DNA of 64,000 nucleotides from Anaeromyxobacter sp. (GCA_016718565.1 JADKCZ010000018.1:397001-461000), one strand, 5' to 3'. Shown: positions 26,652-38,270, counted from the first letter of the stretch. The notes: generated by a model from the letters alone, not told the origin. Translations and numbers: made by a program.

Positions 26652-27491
26652 ATGCCCCAGCGCGACGAGCCCGAGGTCGACCCCCGCTTCTCGGCCGCCG
26701 CCGCGGCGCTCGACGAGGGCGACCTGGAGCGGGCCGTCGCGCTGGCCCGCGCCGGCGCCAGGGCGGCCCGCCAGCACGGGCTGCGCGACCTGGAGGCCGA
26801 CCTGCGCTGGCTGGAGGGCTCGGCCCTCACCGAGCTGGCCGATCCGGCCACCGCCCTGGCGCGCCTCGACGAGGCGCTGGCGCTGGCTCCCGACCACCTC
26901 GACGCCAGGCTGGAGCGTGCCTTCGCCCTCAGCGAGCTCTCCCGCTTCGACGAGGCGCGGGCCCAGCTCGAGGACGTGCTGGCCCGGGCGCCCGAGGAGG
27001 CCTGGGCCCACCACCAGCTCGGGCTGCTGGCCGAGCGGCGCGGGGACCAGGCCGAGGCGACGCGGCGCTTCGAGCGGGCCCGCCGCCTCGATCCGCAGGC
27101 CTTCCCGCGCCCCGTCAGCGTGTCCCGCGCCGAGTTCGACGGGCTGGTGGAGGCGGCGCTCCTCGACATCCCGGAGCAGGTGCGCCGCTACCTCGCCAAC
27201 GTGCCCATCACGGTGGAGGACCTGCCCTCCGACGACGACCTCGCCGGCTCCGAGCCCCCCCTCTCCCCCACCATCCTGGGGCTCTTCCGCGGCGCGCCCT
27301 ACGGCCAGAAGGTCTCCTCGGATCCCTGGAGCCACCTGCCCTCGGCCATCGTCCTGTACCAGCGCAACCTGGAGCGGGCGGTCGGCTCGCGGGCCGAGCT
27401 CGAGGAGCAGATCGGCGTCACCCTGATCCACGAGGTCGGGCACTTCCTCGGGCTGGACGAGGACGAGCTGGCGGCGCGCGGGCTGGACTAG
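26652..27491 (+). CDS. TPR protein with C-terminal zincin (DUF1025-like) domain
   Basis: 279 residues. Residues 10-150 contain three to four TPR-like helix pairs (ALAPDHLDARLERAFALSEL, then HHQLGLLAERRGDQAEATRR). The C-terminal 130 residues match the minimal zincin family (DUF1025/COG3824), with VEDLPSDDDL, VLYQRNLER and the metal site HEVGHFLGLDE, with His260, Glu261, His264. This family is usually a stand-alone protein of about 120 residues, so the TPR fusion is a notable architecture. Probably cytosolic, substrate unknown. It ends 60 bases from a convergent gene; no clear terminator. Confidence 0.85.
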   Translation: MPQRDEPEVDPRFSAAAAALDEGDLERAVALARAGARAARQHGLRDLEADLRWLEGSALTELADPATALARLDEALALAPDHLDARLERAFALSELSRFDEARAQLEDVLARAPEEAWAHHQLGLLAERRGDQAEATRRFERARRLDPQAFPRPVSVSRAEFDGLVEAALLDIPEQVRRYLANVPITVEDLPSDDDLAGSEPPLSPTILGLFRGAPYGQKVSSDPWSHLPSAIVLYQRNLERAVGSRAELEEQIGVTLIHEVGHFLGLDEDELAARGLD

Positions 27492-27551
27492 GGGCCTGCG
27501 GAGGGCTCATCGACTCGCCGCCTCGGGGACACCCCCGCGGCCGCGAGCGGC

Positions 27552-27920
27552 TCAGGGCCCCGGCGCGCAGCGGTGATCGGCGCTGCAGGCCTCTCCCGGC
27601 GCGCAGGTGGAGGCGTCGTCGCAGCGCCCCGGCAGCGCCTGGCAGGTGTGGTCCGGGGCGCACCCCTGCCAGCCGCCACACTGGGCCTCCACGGTGCAGC
27701 GGCCCGGCGCGGTCTGGCAGCGGCGGTCGGCCGTGCAGACCTCCCAGCCGGCGCACTCGGCCGCCTCGAGGCAGCCGAGGCACAGCCCCGCCTCGCAGCG
27801 CTCGCCGGCGCGGCAGTCGGCCACCGTGTCGCAGCGGCCGTCCGGCTCGAAGGCGCAGCCGCCCGCCCCACCGAGCGCCGCGGCGCAGAGAAGCCACGCG
27901 GCCAGGCCGAGGGGCCGCAT
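27552..27920 (-). CDS. small Cys-rich lipoprotein
   Basis: 122 residues. Lipoprotein signal (LAAWLLCAAALGGAGGC, lipobox AGGC). The mature part has about 18 cysteines in repeats of the type CxxxxxCxxGExCxxGxC, for example CDTVADCRAGERCEAGLC. Such disulfide-rich repeats are frequent in surface lipoproteins of Myxococcota. It starts two bases after the stop of the exported protein upstream, so the two are probably co-expressed. Function unknown. The Cys-rich lipoprotein at 35.3-36.5 kb has a comparable but longer pattern. Confidence 0.7.
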   Translation of the reverse strand: MRPLGLAAWLLCAAALGGAGGCAFEPDGRCDTVADCRAGERCEAGLCLGCLEAAECAGWEVCTADRRCQTAPGRCTVEAQCGGWQGCAPDHTCQALPGRCDDASTCAPGEACSADHRCAPGP

Positions 27921-27922
27921 GG

Positions 27923-28819
27923 CTAGAACGCCCCCGCCACGCCCACGGTGGCGCCGCCGCGCACCGGCGAGACGTCCGGCGCCAGCGCCCAGAGCGTCAG
28001 GCCCGCCGAGGTGGCCAGGCCGCCGGCCACCAGCAGCACGGTGGCCGCCTGGCCGGCGCGCCGGGCCCGCCGGTAGTCGGCCTCGTCGCCGGGGCGCAGC
28101 GTGCCGGCCTGGTAGCGGTCCTCCAGGTCGCGGGTGAGGCGGGCTCCGAGCCAGGCGACCGCCCCCCCACCGCACAGCAGCGCCAGCCCGCCGGCCGTGG
28201 TCCAGCGCCCGGCGTCGCGCTGCCAGGGCGGGGCCGGCTCGAGCGCCCGGGCGGAGGCCGCCAGGGCCGGCCGGGGCGGCGCGGCGGCCGGCCCGGGGGG
28301 ACGGGGCGGGCTGGCCCCGGGCAGGGTGATGGTCCCGGACGCCGCCGTGCCGGCGGCCGGCGGCTCCAGCAGCTCGAACTCCAGCGCCTCCAGGGCCAGG
28401 TCCACCGGCCGGGTGTTCTGCACCGAGAGGTTCGAGCCGAAGGTGACGCTGCGGGTGCGCCGCCCCCGCGCGTCCACCAGGGCGGCGGTCACCAGCACCT
28501 CGGCGCGCCGGCGCACCGCGCTGGCGAGGAGCACCGCGCCGCCCTCGGCCAGGCCGGCCAGGCAGGCATCGGCCGGCGCCGTCCCGCAGTCCGGCCCGAG
28601 CCGCCGGCCCTGCCGCAGCACGCCGCGCCGCGCCGCGTCCCGCAGCCCGGCCTCCAGGATGGCGGTGAGGTCGGTCCGCTCGTCCGCCAGGAGGCCGTCG
28701 GCCGCCACCGGGTAGACGGCCACCGGCAGGGCGGCGCGGGCCGCGCCCGGCGCCAGGGGCGCGCCCGCCACCAGGACTGCGAGGACCAGCCAGCGGCCGC
28801 CGCGCGGGGCCTTGACCAT
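27923..28819 (-). CDS. exported protein with C-terminal membrane segments, unknown function
   Basis: 298 residues. Signal peptide WLVLAVLVAGAPLAPGAARA. The mature N-terminal half (VAVYPVAADGLLADERTDLT, then GAVLLASAVRRRAEVLVTAA) has the look of the periplasmic proteins that compute a stress or component score over related genes (resembling TolB-N/CsgG-like folds; weak). A Pro-rich linker follows, and two hydrophobic helices end the protein (near 210-230 and 260-280). It is the first gene of a two-gene unit with the Cys-rich lipoprotein. Function not assigned. Confidence 0.6.
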   Translation of the reverse strand: MVKAPRGGRWLVLAVLVAGAPLAPGAARAALPVAVYPVAADGLLADERTDLTAILEAGLRDAARRGVLRQGRRLGPDCGTAPADACLAGLAEGGAVLLASAVRRRAEVLVTAALVDARGRRTRSVTFGSNLSVQNTRPVDLALEALEFELLEPPAAGTAASGTITLPGASPPRPPGPAAAPPRPALAASARALEPAPPWQRDAGRWTTAGGLALLCGGGAVAWLGARLTRDLEDRYQAGTLRPGDEADYRRARRAGQAATVLLVAGGLATSAGLTLWALAPDVSPVRGGATVGVAGAF

Positions 28820-28996
28820 CTTCGACCTCTCCGACGCTCACGAGACGGGCGGCACGCTACCACGCCGGCCAGCGGCCCCGCGCCGGCCCGGCCCCGGCCG
28901 CGTCGGGCAGCGGCCCCGACGCGCCACGGCGCGCAAGCCCCCGGGATCAGCCGAAAAATTGACGGCCCGCGGGCGATATCGGAACCTCGCCGCCAC

Positions 28997-31444
<2,448 letters not shown>

Positions 31445-31456
31445 GGCCGCGGCGGC

Positions 31457-31870
31457 TCAGCCCCGGCGCCCCACCTGCTCCACGAACCGGATCATCTCCT
31501 CGACGGCCACCGGCTTGAGGAAGAGGCGGTCGCCCATGGCCTCGACGAAGGTCACCGCCCGGGGCGTGAAGGCGCCCGCCGTGCAGAAGGCGGTGCGCCG
31601 CGCCAGCTCGGGGTGGCGGGTCTCCAGGTGCTGCCAGACGGCCGGGCCGTCCAGGTCGGGCATCATGATGTCGCAGAAGACGGCGTCGAAGGCGCTGTCG
31701 TGCTCCAGGAGCGCCAGGGCCTGGCGGCCGCCGCTGGCCACCGCCACCTCGAAGCGCTCGCCCAGCATCCGCCGATAGGCCGCCAGCAGCGCCGGCTCGT
31801 CGTCCACCAGCAGCACGCGAGGGCGCGGCGCAGGCGACGAGGCGGTGTCGGAGTCGTTGGGGGGCGGCAT
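31457..31870 (-). CDS. single-domain response regulator
   Basis: 137 residues: receiver domain only, preceded by a short Pro/Ser-rich N-terminus. VLLVDDEPALLAAY supplies the acidic pair, VFCDIMMPDLDG the phospho-acceptor Asp, and LFLKPVA the conserved Lys. Stand-alone receivers act as phosphorelay or chemotaxis partners; the cognate kinase is not adjacent. It ends 12 bases from the convergent Clp ATPase. The 168 bases between it and nadD contain no other feature I can support. Confidence 0.88.
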   Translation of the reverse strand: MPPPNDSDTASSPAPRPRVLLVDDEPALLAAYRRMLGERFEVAVASGGRQALALLEHDSAFDAVFCDIMMPDLDGPAVWQHLETRHPELARRTAFCTAGAFTPRAVTFVEAMGDRLFLKPVAVEEMIRFVEQVGRRG

Positions 31871-32038
31871 GGCGGGCCGGCGCCGGGGTGTCCGGCGCGT
31901 GGGGCAGGGGCACGGTGCCGCAGACCGGACTGCGGGTCAACCGGTCGTCGGGCCGGTACCGGGGGAACCCATCCCCCTCCCGTCCGGGTCCGCCCTGACC
32001 CGCCGCCCCGGGGTCGCCGCGCCGGGGCCCCGCCCGGC

Positions 32039-32605
32039 TCACGCGCTCGGCAGGTAGAGCCCTCGAGCCTGGGCGTACCCGGCGACCTGGCGCGGCACCA
32101 GCCTCGAGACGTCCTGGCCGGCCGCCAGCCGCCGACGCACCTCCGACGACGAGACCGCCGGCAGCGCCGGCTCGGCGCCCCCGGGGTACCCCTGCCTCCC
32201 CACCACCACCACCCGCGCCAGCGACTGCACCAGGTCCCAGCGGTACCACCTGGGCGTGTCGGGCAGGATGTCGGCCCCCACCACCAGGACGAAGCGCCGG
32301 TCGGGGTGGCGCTGCGTCAGGTGCTCCAGCGTGCGGGCGGTCTTGCCGCAGAGCGGGTCGTCGGCCAGGTCGGCCTCGGCGGCGCAGACGTGGGCGCCGC
32401 GGATGGCGACCACCGCCAGGCGGCACATCTCCAGCCGGTCCTCGAAGGGCGCCAGCGGCTTGCCGAACGGGTGGCGCCAGGCGGGCAGCAGCCAGACCTC
32501 GCGCACGCCCTGGGTGGCCAGCGCCCACCAGGCGGCCATGACGTGGCCCACGTGCGGCGGGTTGAAGGACCCGCCGAGCAGCGCGATCTCGGGGCGGTCG
32601 GGCAT
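32039..32605 (-). CDS. nadD: nicotinate-nucleotide adenylyltransferase
   Basis: Makes deamido-NAD from nicotinate mononucleotide and ATP. 188 residues, typical length. The nucleotidyltransferase motif GGSFNPPHVGH is at residues 11-21, the second ATP motif as VSSSEVRRRL near the C-terminus (the family ISST/SxxR), and FVLVVGADI lies in the middle. ATG at 32605, six bases after the stop of the DUF1343 gene, so it is in the same run. nadC is encoded at 18.6 kb. Confidence 0.95.
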   Translation of the reverse strand: MPDRPEIALLGGSFNPPHVGHVMAAWWALATQGVREVWLLPAWRHPFGKPLAPFEDRLEMCRLAVVAIRGAHVCAAEADLADDPLCGKTARTLEHLTQRHPDRRFVLVVGADILPDTPRWYRWDLVQSLARVVVVGRQGYPGGAEPALPAVSSSEVRRRLAAGQDVSRLVPRQVAGYAQARGLYLPSA

Positions 32606-32610
32606 CGGTG

Positions 32611-33861
32611 TCAGGGAGCGTAGCGCAGGTGCGGGGCCCGGCGCCGGGCGAAGCCCCGCTCCTCGGGGGCCCAGGCGCGGGCCAGGTCGCCGAGCGTCGC
32701 CCCCGCCTCCAGGCCGAGCCGCTCCCGCGCCGACCCGCACAGCAGGTCGAAGGCCGGCACGTCGGCCACGAACTCGTAGGGCTCGGTGCGCCACCGGAAG
32801 GCCCGCGGATCCTGGGCCCGGGCGTGCAGCACGCAGGCCACGCCGGCGCGGAAGGGGCGGAAGGCCGCGGGGTCGGTCACCGACAGCTCCACGCCGTGGC
32901 AGCGCACGCCGGCGTGCTTGTCCCAGGTCGGCACGAAGCTGACCGGCCGGAAGGCCACCCCGGGCAGCCGCTCGGCCGCGAGGTCGGCGGCCAGCCGGCG
33001 CCCGTCGAGCCAGGGGGCGCCCAGGAGCTCGAAGGGGCGCGTCGTCCCCCGCCCCTCCGAGAGGTTGGTCCCCTCCAGCAGGCACAGGCCCGGGTAGACC
33101 AGCGCCGTCTCCGGGGTGGGCATGTTGGGCGACGGGAAGACCCAGGGCAGCCCGGCCTGCCGCGCCAGGAGCCCGCGCCGCCAGCCGCGGCACTCCACCA
33201 CCGTGAGGTCGAGGTCGAGCCGGCGCTCGGCCCGGAAGAGCAGCGCCAGCTCCCCCACCGTGAGCCCGTGGCGCGGCGCCAGGTCGTGCAGCCCGCAGAA
33301 GCTCTCGAAGCCGGGCCGCAGGGCCGGCCCCTCCACCAGCAGGCCGCCGATGGGGTTCGGGCGGTCGAGCACCACGAAGCCGAGGCCGGCCCGGGCCGCC
33401 GCCTCCATGCAGAGCAGCATGGTGGCCTGGTAGGTGTAGTAGCGGCTGCCGACGTCCTGGATGTCGAAGCACAGGACGTCCAGCCCGGCCAGCTGGGCGG
33501 GCGACGGGGCCAGCGAGGCCGCCGTGGCGCCGTAGAGCGAGTGCACCGGGAGGCCGGTGGCCGGGTCGCGCTCGCCGTCCACCGCGGCCATGTACTGGGC
33601 GTCGCCGCGGACCCCGTGCTCCGGGCCGAACAGGGCGGCCAGCCTCACCCCGGGCAGGGCGTGGAGCAGGTCGGCGGCGTGGCGCAGCCGCCCGTCCACG
33701 GCGGTGGGGTTGCAGATCAGCCCGACGCGGCGGCGCCGCAGCGGCCCGCCGCGCGCCTCGAGCAGGACCTCGAGGCCGCTGGCCGGGCGCCGCTCAGCGC
33801 CCCGGGCGGAGCGAGAAGCTGAACGAGTACCGGCCCGGCCGGTCGGTGGGGTAGGCGGCAT
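32611..33861 (-). CDS. DUF1343/NamZ-like protein (putative exo-N-acetylmuramidase)
   Basis: About 390 conserved residues of the DUF1343 family, named after NamZ, an exo-beta-N-acetylmuramidase acting on peptidoglycan fragments: RRVGLICNPTAVDG, FGPEHGVRGDAQ, HSLYG, CFDIQDVGSRYYTY, LDRPNPIGG, GLPWVFPSPNMPT and EGTNLSEGRGTTRPFE are the recognised blocks. The only usual start is the ATG at 33861, which overlaps the upstream TPR gene by 68 bases and adds a 35-residue Arg/Pro tail that is not part of the family; a rarer start inside may be used. Usually such proteins are secreted, yet no signal peptide is visible here. Followed 6 bases later by nadD. Confidence 0.85.
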   Translation of the reverse strand: MPPTPPTGRAGTRSASRSARGAERRPASGLEVLLEARGGPLRRRRVGLICNPTAVDGRLRHAADLLHALPGVRLAALFGPEHGVRGDAQYMAAVDGERDPATGLPVHSLYGATAASLAPSPAQLAGLDVLCFDIQDVGSRYYTYQATMLLCMEAAARAGLGFVVLDRPNPIGGLLVEGPALRPGFESFCGLHDLAPRHGLTVGELALLFRAERRLDLDLTVVECRGWRRGLLARQAGLPWVFPSPNMPTPETALVYPGLCLLEGTNLSEGRGTTRPFELLGAPWLDGRRLAADLAAERLPGVAFRPVSFVPTWDKHAGVRCHGVELSVTDPAAFRPFRAGVACVLHARAQDPRAFRWRTEPYEFVADVPAFDLLCGSARERLGLEAGATLGDLARAWAPEERGFARRRAPHLRYAP

Positions 33862-35258
33862 CCTTGAGGTTCCAGTAGGCGCAGGCGCGCACGTCGTCGT
33901 CGTGGACCGAGTCCTCCAGCACCTCCACCAGCGTGGCCCCGCCGGCGCCGTCCACCGTGGCCCGCACGGTGAGGTGCCCCGAGAGCCGCGGCAGCTCCTT
34001 GAGCCGCGCCCGGTAGGTGCGGTCGATGAGCGCCCCCACGGCCTTCTGGATGGCGGCGACGTCGGGCCGGGTGGTCCGCTCCACGTTGAGGCGCCGCTCC
34101 AGCGCGGCGCGGTCCGCGGCGCCGTCGGCGCCCGCCGCGCGCAGCAGCTCCAGCGCCTCCTGCGGCTTGCCGGCCTGCAGCACCACCCGGCCCAGGGCCA
34201 GGTTGGTGGGGGCGTCCTTCGGGTCGCGCGCCAGCGACCGGCGCAGCGCCTTCTCCGCGCCGTCCAGGTCGCCGGCCGCGGTCCGGATCTCGGCGATGCG
34301 CTTCCACTCGGCGCTGCCCGGATCGAGCTGCGCCAGGCGATCCAGCGCCTTCTCCTCGCTGGCCCGGTCCCCGGCCAGGCGGGACACCTCGGCCAGCGCC
34401 ACCAGCCCCTCGGCGTCCTCGCGGATGGCCAGCGCCGCCTTCCACTGGTCGCGCGACGCGGCCGCGTCGCCCTTGGCCTTGAGCAGCCGGGCCAGCGTCA
34501 CCCGCGCCGCCCGGTCGCGCGGGCTGGCCGCCACCACCTGGTAGGCGATGGCCACCGCGGCGCCCGGGTCGCCCCCGTCGGCGGCCAGGCCGGACAGCAC
34601 GTCGAGCGCCGGGGCGTGCTGGGGCAGCGCCGCCAGCGCCAGCTCGGCCTCGGCGCGGGCGGCGGCGGGGTCGGCGGCGCGGCGGGCCAGCCGCGCCAGC
34701 CCGACGTGGGCCGCCACGTTGCCGGGGTCCACCGCGACCACGCGCCGGTACCCGGCGGCCGCCTCGTCCCAGCGCTCGCGGCGCTCGTCCGCCTGGGCCC
34801 GCACCAGGTCGGCGAGCCAGTTGCCCGGCTCCGCGGCCAGGGCGCGGCCCAGCGCCGGCTCCACCTGGTCGAGCACGTTCCACTCGACGTAGATGCGCGC
34901 CATGCCGATCTCGCCGAGCGCCGAGGTCGGCAGCGCCGCCGCCAGGGCGCGGTACTCGCTCCAGGTCTCGTCGTTGTGCGGCATGGCGTAGAGCGCCAGG
35001 AACCGGGCCTTGGCGCTGCCCTGGCCGGCCGCGGCCGCGGCGGCGGTCCAGCGGGCCCGCTCGCCCGCCAGGGCCCCGCGGCGCTCGGCGTCCTCGATCT
35101 CCGACATGGCGCGGCTGATGGCCGCCGCCTCGGGATCCGGGGGCCAGGATCCGCGCCGGGGCGGCGGGACCGGCCGCACCGGCCGGCGCCGGCCCGGCCT
35201 GCCGCGAGGTGGCGCAGCCGGCCAGCAGGGCGGCGGCCAGGATGGGAGCGAGCTTCAT
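33794..35258 (-). CDS. TPR lipoprotein with AgmX/TonB-like C-terminus, frameshifted
   Basis: A lipoprotein signal (LAPILAAALLAGC, lipobox Cys15) starts at the ATG at 35258, with GGGG upstream. The rest, in another frame, is about 455 residues of TPR-like repeats (AGNWLAD-like helices; for example ALAALPQHAPALDVLSGLAA) and a C-terminal block GHLTVRATVDGAGGATLVEV then RYSFSFSL resembling the AgmX/PglI and TonB C-terminal domain. The frames meet across the G/C runs at about 35139-35165, where one extra base breaks the gene. As written, the coding part would need a second start and lose its signal. It stands behind the Cys-rich lipoprotein and in front of the DUF1343 gene. Role probably in the cell envelope. 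Confidence 0.7.
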
Positions 35259-35338
35259 GGGTTCCCCTGGGGCGACGGGTGGCGCCCTGTTCTACCTCGC
35301 CGGTGGGGCGGCGCGAAACGAAACCGCCGGCGGCACCC

Positions 35339-36550
35339 TCAGCCCGCGGTCCGGGTGCAGACCAGGTCCACCGGGTGGCAGGTGAACCCCGGGACGAAGC
35401 AGTCGGCGTCGCCGCCGCAGGGGGCGGTGCAGTAGCCGGCCACGCCGCGGTCCCGATCGGCTCCGCGGCAGGTCCCGCCGGCGATCCCGTCCCGCTCGTC
35501 GCAGGTGGCGTCGCCGAAGCAGTTCTCCCCCAGCTCCTCCAGGTAGCTCTCGCAGGAGCGGGCCAGCCCGACCCCGTCCTCGCCCAGCAGCGCGCAGCGG
35601 TCGCCGTCGCCGTCGACCACCCGCACGAAGCCGGCCGGGCAGGTGGGGCTCCCCCCGGCGCGGGTGCAGTACCCCACCCGCGCGCCGGCCGCCTTCTGGC
35701 AGTAGCCCGCGCCGCCCGCGCCGCACTGCGAGGCGTCATCGCAGGCGGTGCAGAGCGCCTCGGCGCCGCCCGCCGAGGCGGCGATGCAGGCGTGCAGGGT
35801 CGGGTCGCAGGTGGCGCCGCCGGCGCAGTCGGTGCCGCCCACCCGACACTGCACGCACAGCCCGGAGGCCGGGTCGCACTTCAGGTCGTTGCGGCAGACG
35901 TTGCCGGCCGCGGCGCAGCCGGCCGGCCCGGCGTCGGCGACCGGGAGGCGGATCTCCACGCCGGCGGTCGCCCCGGCGGCCACGACGAAGGCGGCGGTGG
36001 TGGTCCGGTACCCGTCCATGCCGGTCTCCACCTGGTAGGCGCCGCCGGGCAGCGGGTAGAGCACCGCGGCCCCGGCCTGCTGCGCCACCCCGGCCTGGTC
36101 GGTCTCCTTGACCGCGTAGCGCGGGGTGGCCGGCGCCACGCCGCCGGCCGGCACCACCGTCATGACCGCGCGCCCGGCCAGCGGCAGCGCGGCGGCGCTG
36201 CGCTCGAGGTGGACCCGGCCCGCCCCGCGCACCGCCACCTCGATCAGGTCGGCCCGGTCGGCGCCGTCGAACAGGACGATGCGGGCGGCCCCGGCCGGCA
36301 GCCCGGCCAGCTCGAAGGCGCCGTCCGCCGCCAGCGTCACCTTGCGCTCCGGGGCGCCGAGCGGATAGGCGAAGGCGCCCGGCGAGGCGCCCGCCAGGCG
36401 CCCCACCACGTCGCCGCGGGAGAGGTCCGGCGTACCCAGCCCCCCGCAGCCCGCCGACGCCAGCAGCAGCGCGAGCGCGAGCGCCAGGGTCGGCGGGCGG
36501 GCGGGCGGTGGACGGGTGGTGTGGTGCGGCACGGTGGATCCCCGTCTCAT
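35339..36550 (-). CDS. Cys-rich lipoprotein with carboxypeptidase-regulatory-like domain
   Basis: 403 residues. Signal peptide TLALALALLLASAGC. The N-terminal half has a beta-sandwich pattern (KVTLAADGAFELAGLPAGAA, then ALYPLPGGAYQVETGMDGY-like) resembling carboxypeptidase-regulatory domains. From about residue 212 the protein has some 30 cysteines in repeats such as CRNDLKCDPASGLCVQC and CDDASQCGAGGAGYC, typical of disulfide-rich surface proteins. Starts 25 bases after the caspase stop with GGAGAGG upstream, so it is in the sigma/caspase run. It might be an outer-membrane partner or target; function unknown. Confidence 0.68.
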   Translation of the reverse strand: MRRGSTVPHHTTRPPPARPPTLALALALLLASAGCGGLGTPDLSRGDVVGRLAGASPGAFAYPLGAPERKVTLAADGAFELAGLPAGAARIVLFDGADRADLIEVAVRGAGRVHLERSAAALPLAGRAVMTVVPAGGVAPATPRYAVKETDQAGVAQQAGAAVLYPLPGGAYQVETGMDGYRTTTAAFVVAAGATAGVEIRLPVADAGPAGCAAAGNVCRNDLKCDPASGLCVQCRVGGTDCAGGATCDPTLHACIAASAGGAEALCTACDDASQCGAGGAGYCQKAAGARVGYCTRAGGSPTCPAGFVRVVDGDGDRCALLGEDGVGLARSCESYLEELGENCFGDATCDERDGIAGGTCRGADRDRGVAGYCTAPCGGDADCFVPGFTCHPVDLVCTRTAG

Positions 36551-36575
36551 GACCTCTCCAGGTGACGCGCGGCCA

Positions 36576-38270
36576 CTAGCGGAACCGCCAGGCGAGGCCG
36601 AGCAGGAGCTCGCCGAAGGCGGTGGAGCGGTCCTGGCCGTCCACCTTCACCACCGCCCAGTCGAGGTGCAGCTCGGCGCTGGCGCTGGCGCCCCGCCAGA
36701 GCGGCGCCTCGGCGGCCAGCAGCACGCCCGGCGTGAAGGTGAGGGAGCGCTGCGGCGCCCCGGCCAGCGCCAGGTCGAAGCGGCGCTCGATGGAGAGCCC
36801 GGAGAGGCGGGGCCCGACGTGCAGCGCGGCGCCACCCAGCCAGGCCGGCGCGGCGCGGTAGGCCAGCGAGGCCCCGGCGCTCAGGAGGCTGAAGTCGTAG
36901 CGCGCCGCCGCCGCGCCCTGCCGGAGCGTGCCGCGCCCGAAGGCGGTCACCGCGTCGAGGCGCAGGGAGAGGTCTGGCGACGGCCAGCCGCGCAGGGCGG
37001 CGCCCACCCCGACCCCCGCGGCCGGCCCCACCAGCAGGTTCCGGCTGCTCGAGCCCAGGAAGGAGAGCGCCGCCAGCCGCGGCCCTGCCTCCCAGCGCCC
37101 CTCGGCGCGCCAGAGCAGGTCGGCCACGTCGAGCCGGTCCCCCGGCCCCAGCGAGAGCTGGTCGTCGAAGACCGCCGGACCGCCCCCCTTCTGCACCTGC
37201 ACCCGGTGGCGGCCGGTCTCGAGCGCCACGCCGCCGGGCAGCTCGGCCAGCGACCGGCCGTCCACCCGGACCTCGAAGCCGTCCAGCGCCGGCGCGTAGC
37301 TGTAGAGCTCGGGGCGCCCGGGGCGGCTCGGCTGCCCCACCAGCACGATGGGGTCGACGCCCACCTCGCTGGTCTCGGCGGTGGGACGCTGCCGCCCCCC
37401 GGTGAACTCGTAGGTCATGCGGCGGGCGTAGTCGTGGGCCTCCGAGGCCGTGACCGCCCCGTCCCCGTTCCGGTCGGCGCCCAGCCGCAGGGCCTCCACC
37501 AGGAAGTGGGTGTAGATGTCGTGGCCCAGCCGCTCGTCCTCGCGGGCGGTCTCGCCCCAGTCGCTGGCCGCCAGCACCACGCTGGCGCGGCTGACCTCCT
37601 CGATGGGGCGCACGAAGAAGCCGGCCTTGATGCCGCCCAGCTCCCGCTGGACCTCGGCCGGCAGCAGCGACTTGCCACCGCCGGAGTGGCAGGCGGCCAG
37701 CACCAGCACCTTCTTGCGCGAGCGGAGCCGGTCGAAGTCGGCCCTCAGGTCGTCGAGCGCCAGCCCCGTGCCGGGCACGTCCGCCATCCGGGTGTCGGCC
37801 AGCACCAGGTAGCGGCGCAGCTGCCCGCGGGCGTCTCGCGCCAGCGTGCCATGGGAGGAGAGGTAGACCAGCACCGTGTCCCGCTCGTCGCGGCTCCGCT
37901 GGCCGAGCCGCCCGAGGGCGGCGCGCACCTCGGCCAGATCGGCGCCGCCGGGCAGCACCTCCACGTCGTCGAACCCGCCGCGCGCCGGGTCGCGCAGCAC
38001 CTCGGCCAGGGCGGCGGCGTCGGCCTCCGGGTAGCGCAGCGGCCGCCAGGCGGCGTCCCGGAAGGCCATCACGCCGACCAGCAGCGCCAGGCGCCTGGGA
38101 CGCAGCGCCTCGGCCAGCCGCTCGGGTGACACGGCGGCGGGCACCAGCCCCCCCTTCTCGGTCCCCGCCCCGGGCCGCGGCGGGGCGGCGGCGCACCCGG
38201 CGCAAGCGAGGACCACCGCGGCCGCCAGGCCGCCCGCCACCACCCTGCGCCGCCGGGCCGGGATCCGCAC
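36576..38270 (-). CDS. caspase-like (peptidase C14) exported protein with EF-hand and beta-rich C-terminus
   Basis: 564 residues. N-terminal signal (VAGGLAAAVVLACAGC, possible lipobox). The caspase fold covers about 58-315: catalytic His140 in VYLSSHGTLARD and Cys194 in LVLAACHSGGGK. The residue before ACHSG is Ala, where metacaspases have the Asp that binds basic P1 residues. A calcium loop (Asp266, Asn268, Asp270, Glu277 in DRNGDGAVTASE) sits within it. A PEGA-like stretch (LYSYAPALDGFEVRVDGRSL) follows, then about 170 residues of alternating strands that end LLLGLAWRFR, suggesting an outer-membrane barrel or sandwich. Behind sigma and anti-sigma genes. Substrate unknown. Confidence 0.78.
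   Translation of the reverse strand: MRIPARRRRVVAGGLAAAVVLACAGCAAAPPRPGAGTEKGGLVPAAVSPERLAEALRPRRLALLVGVMAFRDAAWRPLRYPEADAAALAEVLRDPARGGFDDVEVLPGGADLAEVRAALGRLGQRSRDERDTVLVYLSSHGTLARDARGQLRRYLVLADTRMADVPGTGLALDDLRADFDRLRSRKKVLVLAACHSGGGKSLLPAEVQRELGGIKAGFFVRPIEEVSRASVVLAASDWGETAREDERLGHDIYTHFLVEALRLGADRNGDGAVTASEAHDYARRMTYEFTGGRQRPTAETSEVGVDPIVLVGQPSRPGRPELYSYAPALDGFEVRVDGRSLAELPGGVALETGRHRVQVQKGGGPAVFDDQLSLGPGDRLDVADLLWRAEGRWEAGPRLAALSFLGSSSRNLLVGPAAGVGVGAALRGWPSPDLSLRLDAVTAFGRGTLRQGAAAARYDFSLLSAGASLAYRAAPAWLGGAALHVGPRLSGLSIERRFDLALAGAPQRSLTFTPGVLLAAEAPLWRGASASAELHLDWAVVKVDGQDRSTAFGELLLGLAWRFR

Noticed and set aside
28950..28990. TTGACG and GATATC before the Clp gene as a promoter
   Set aside because: Spacing between the hexamers is only about 10 bases.
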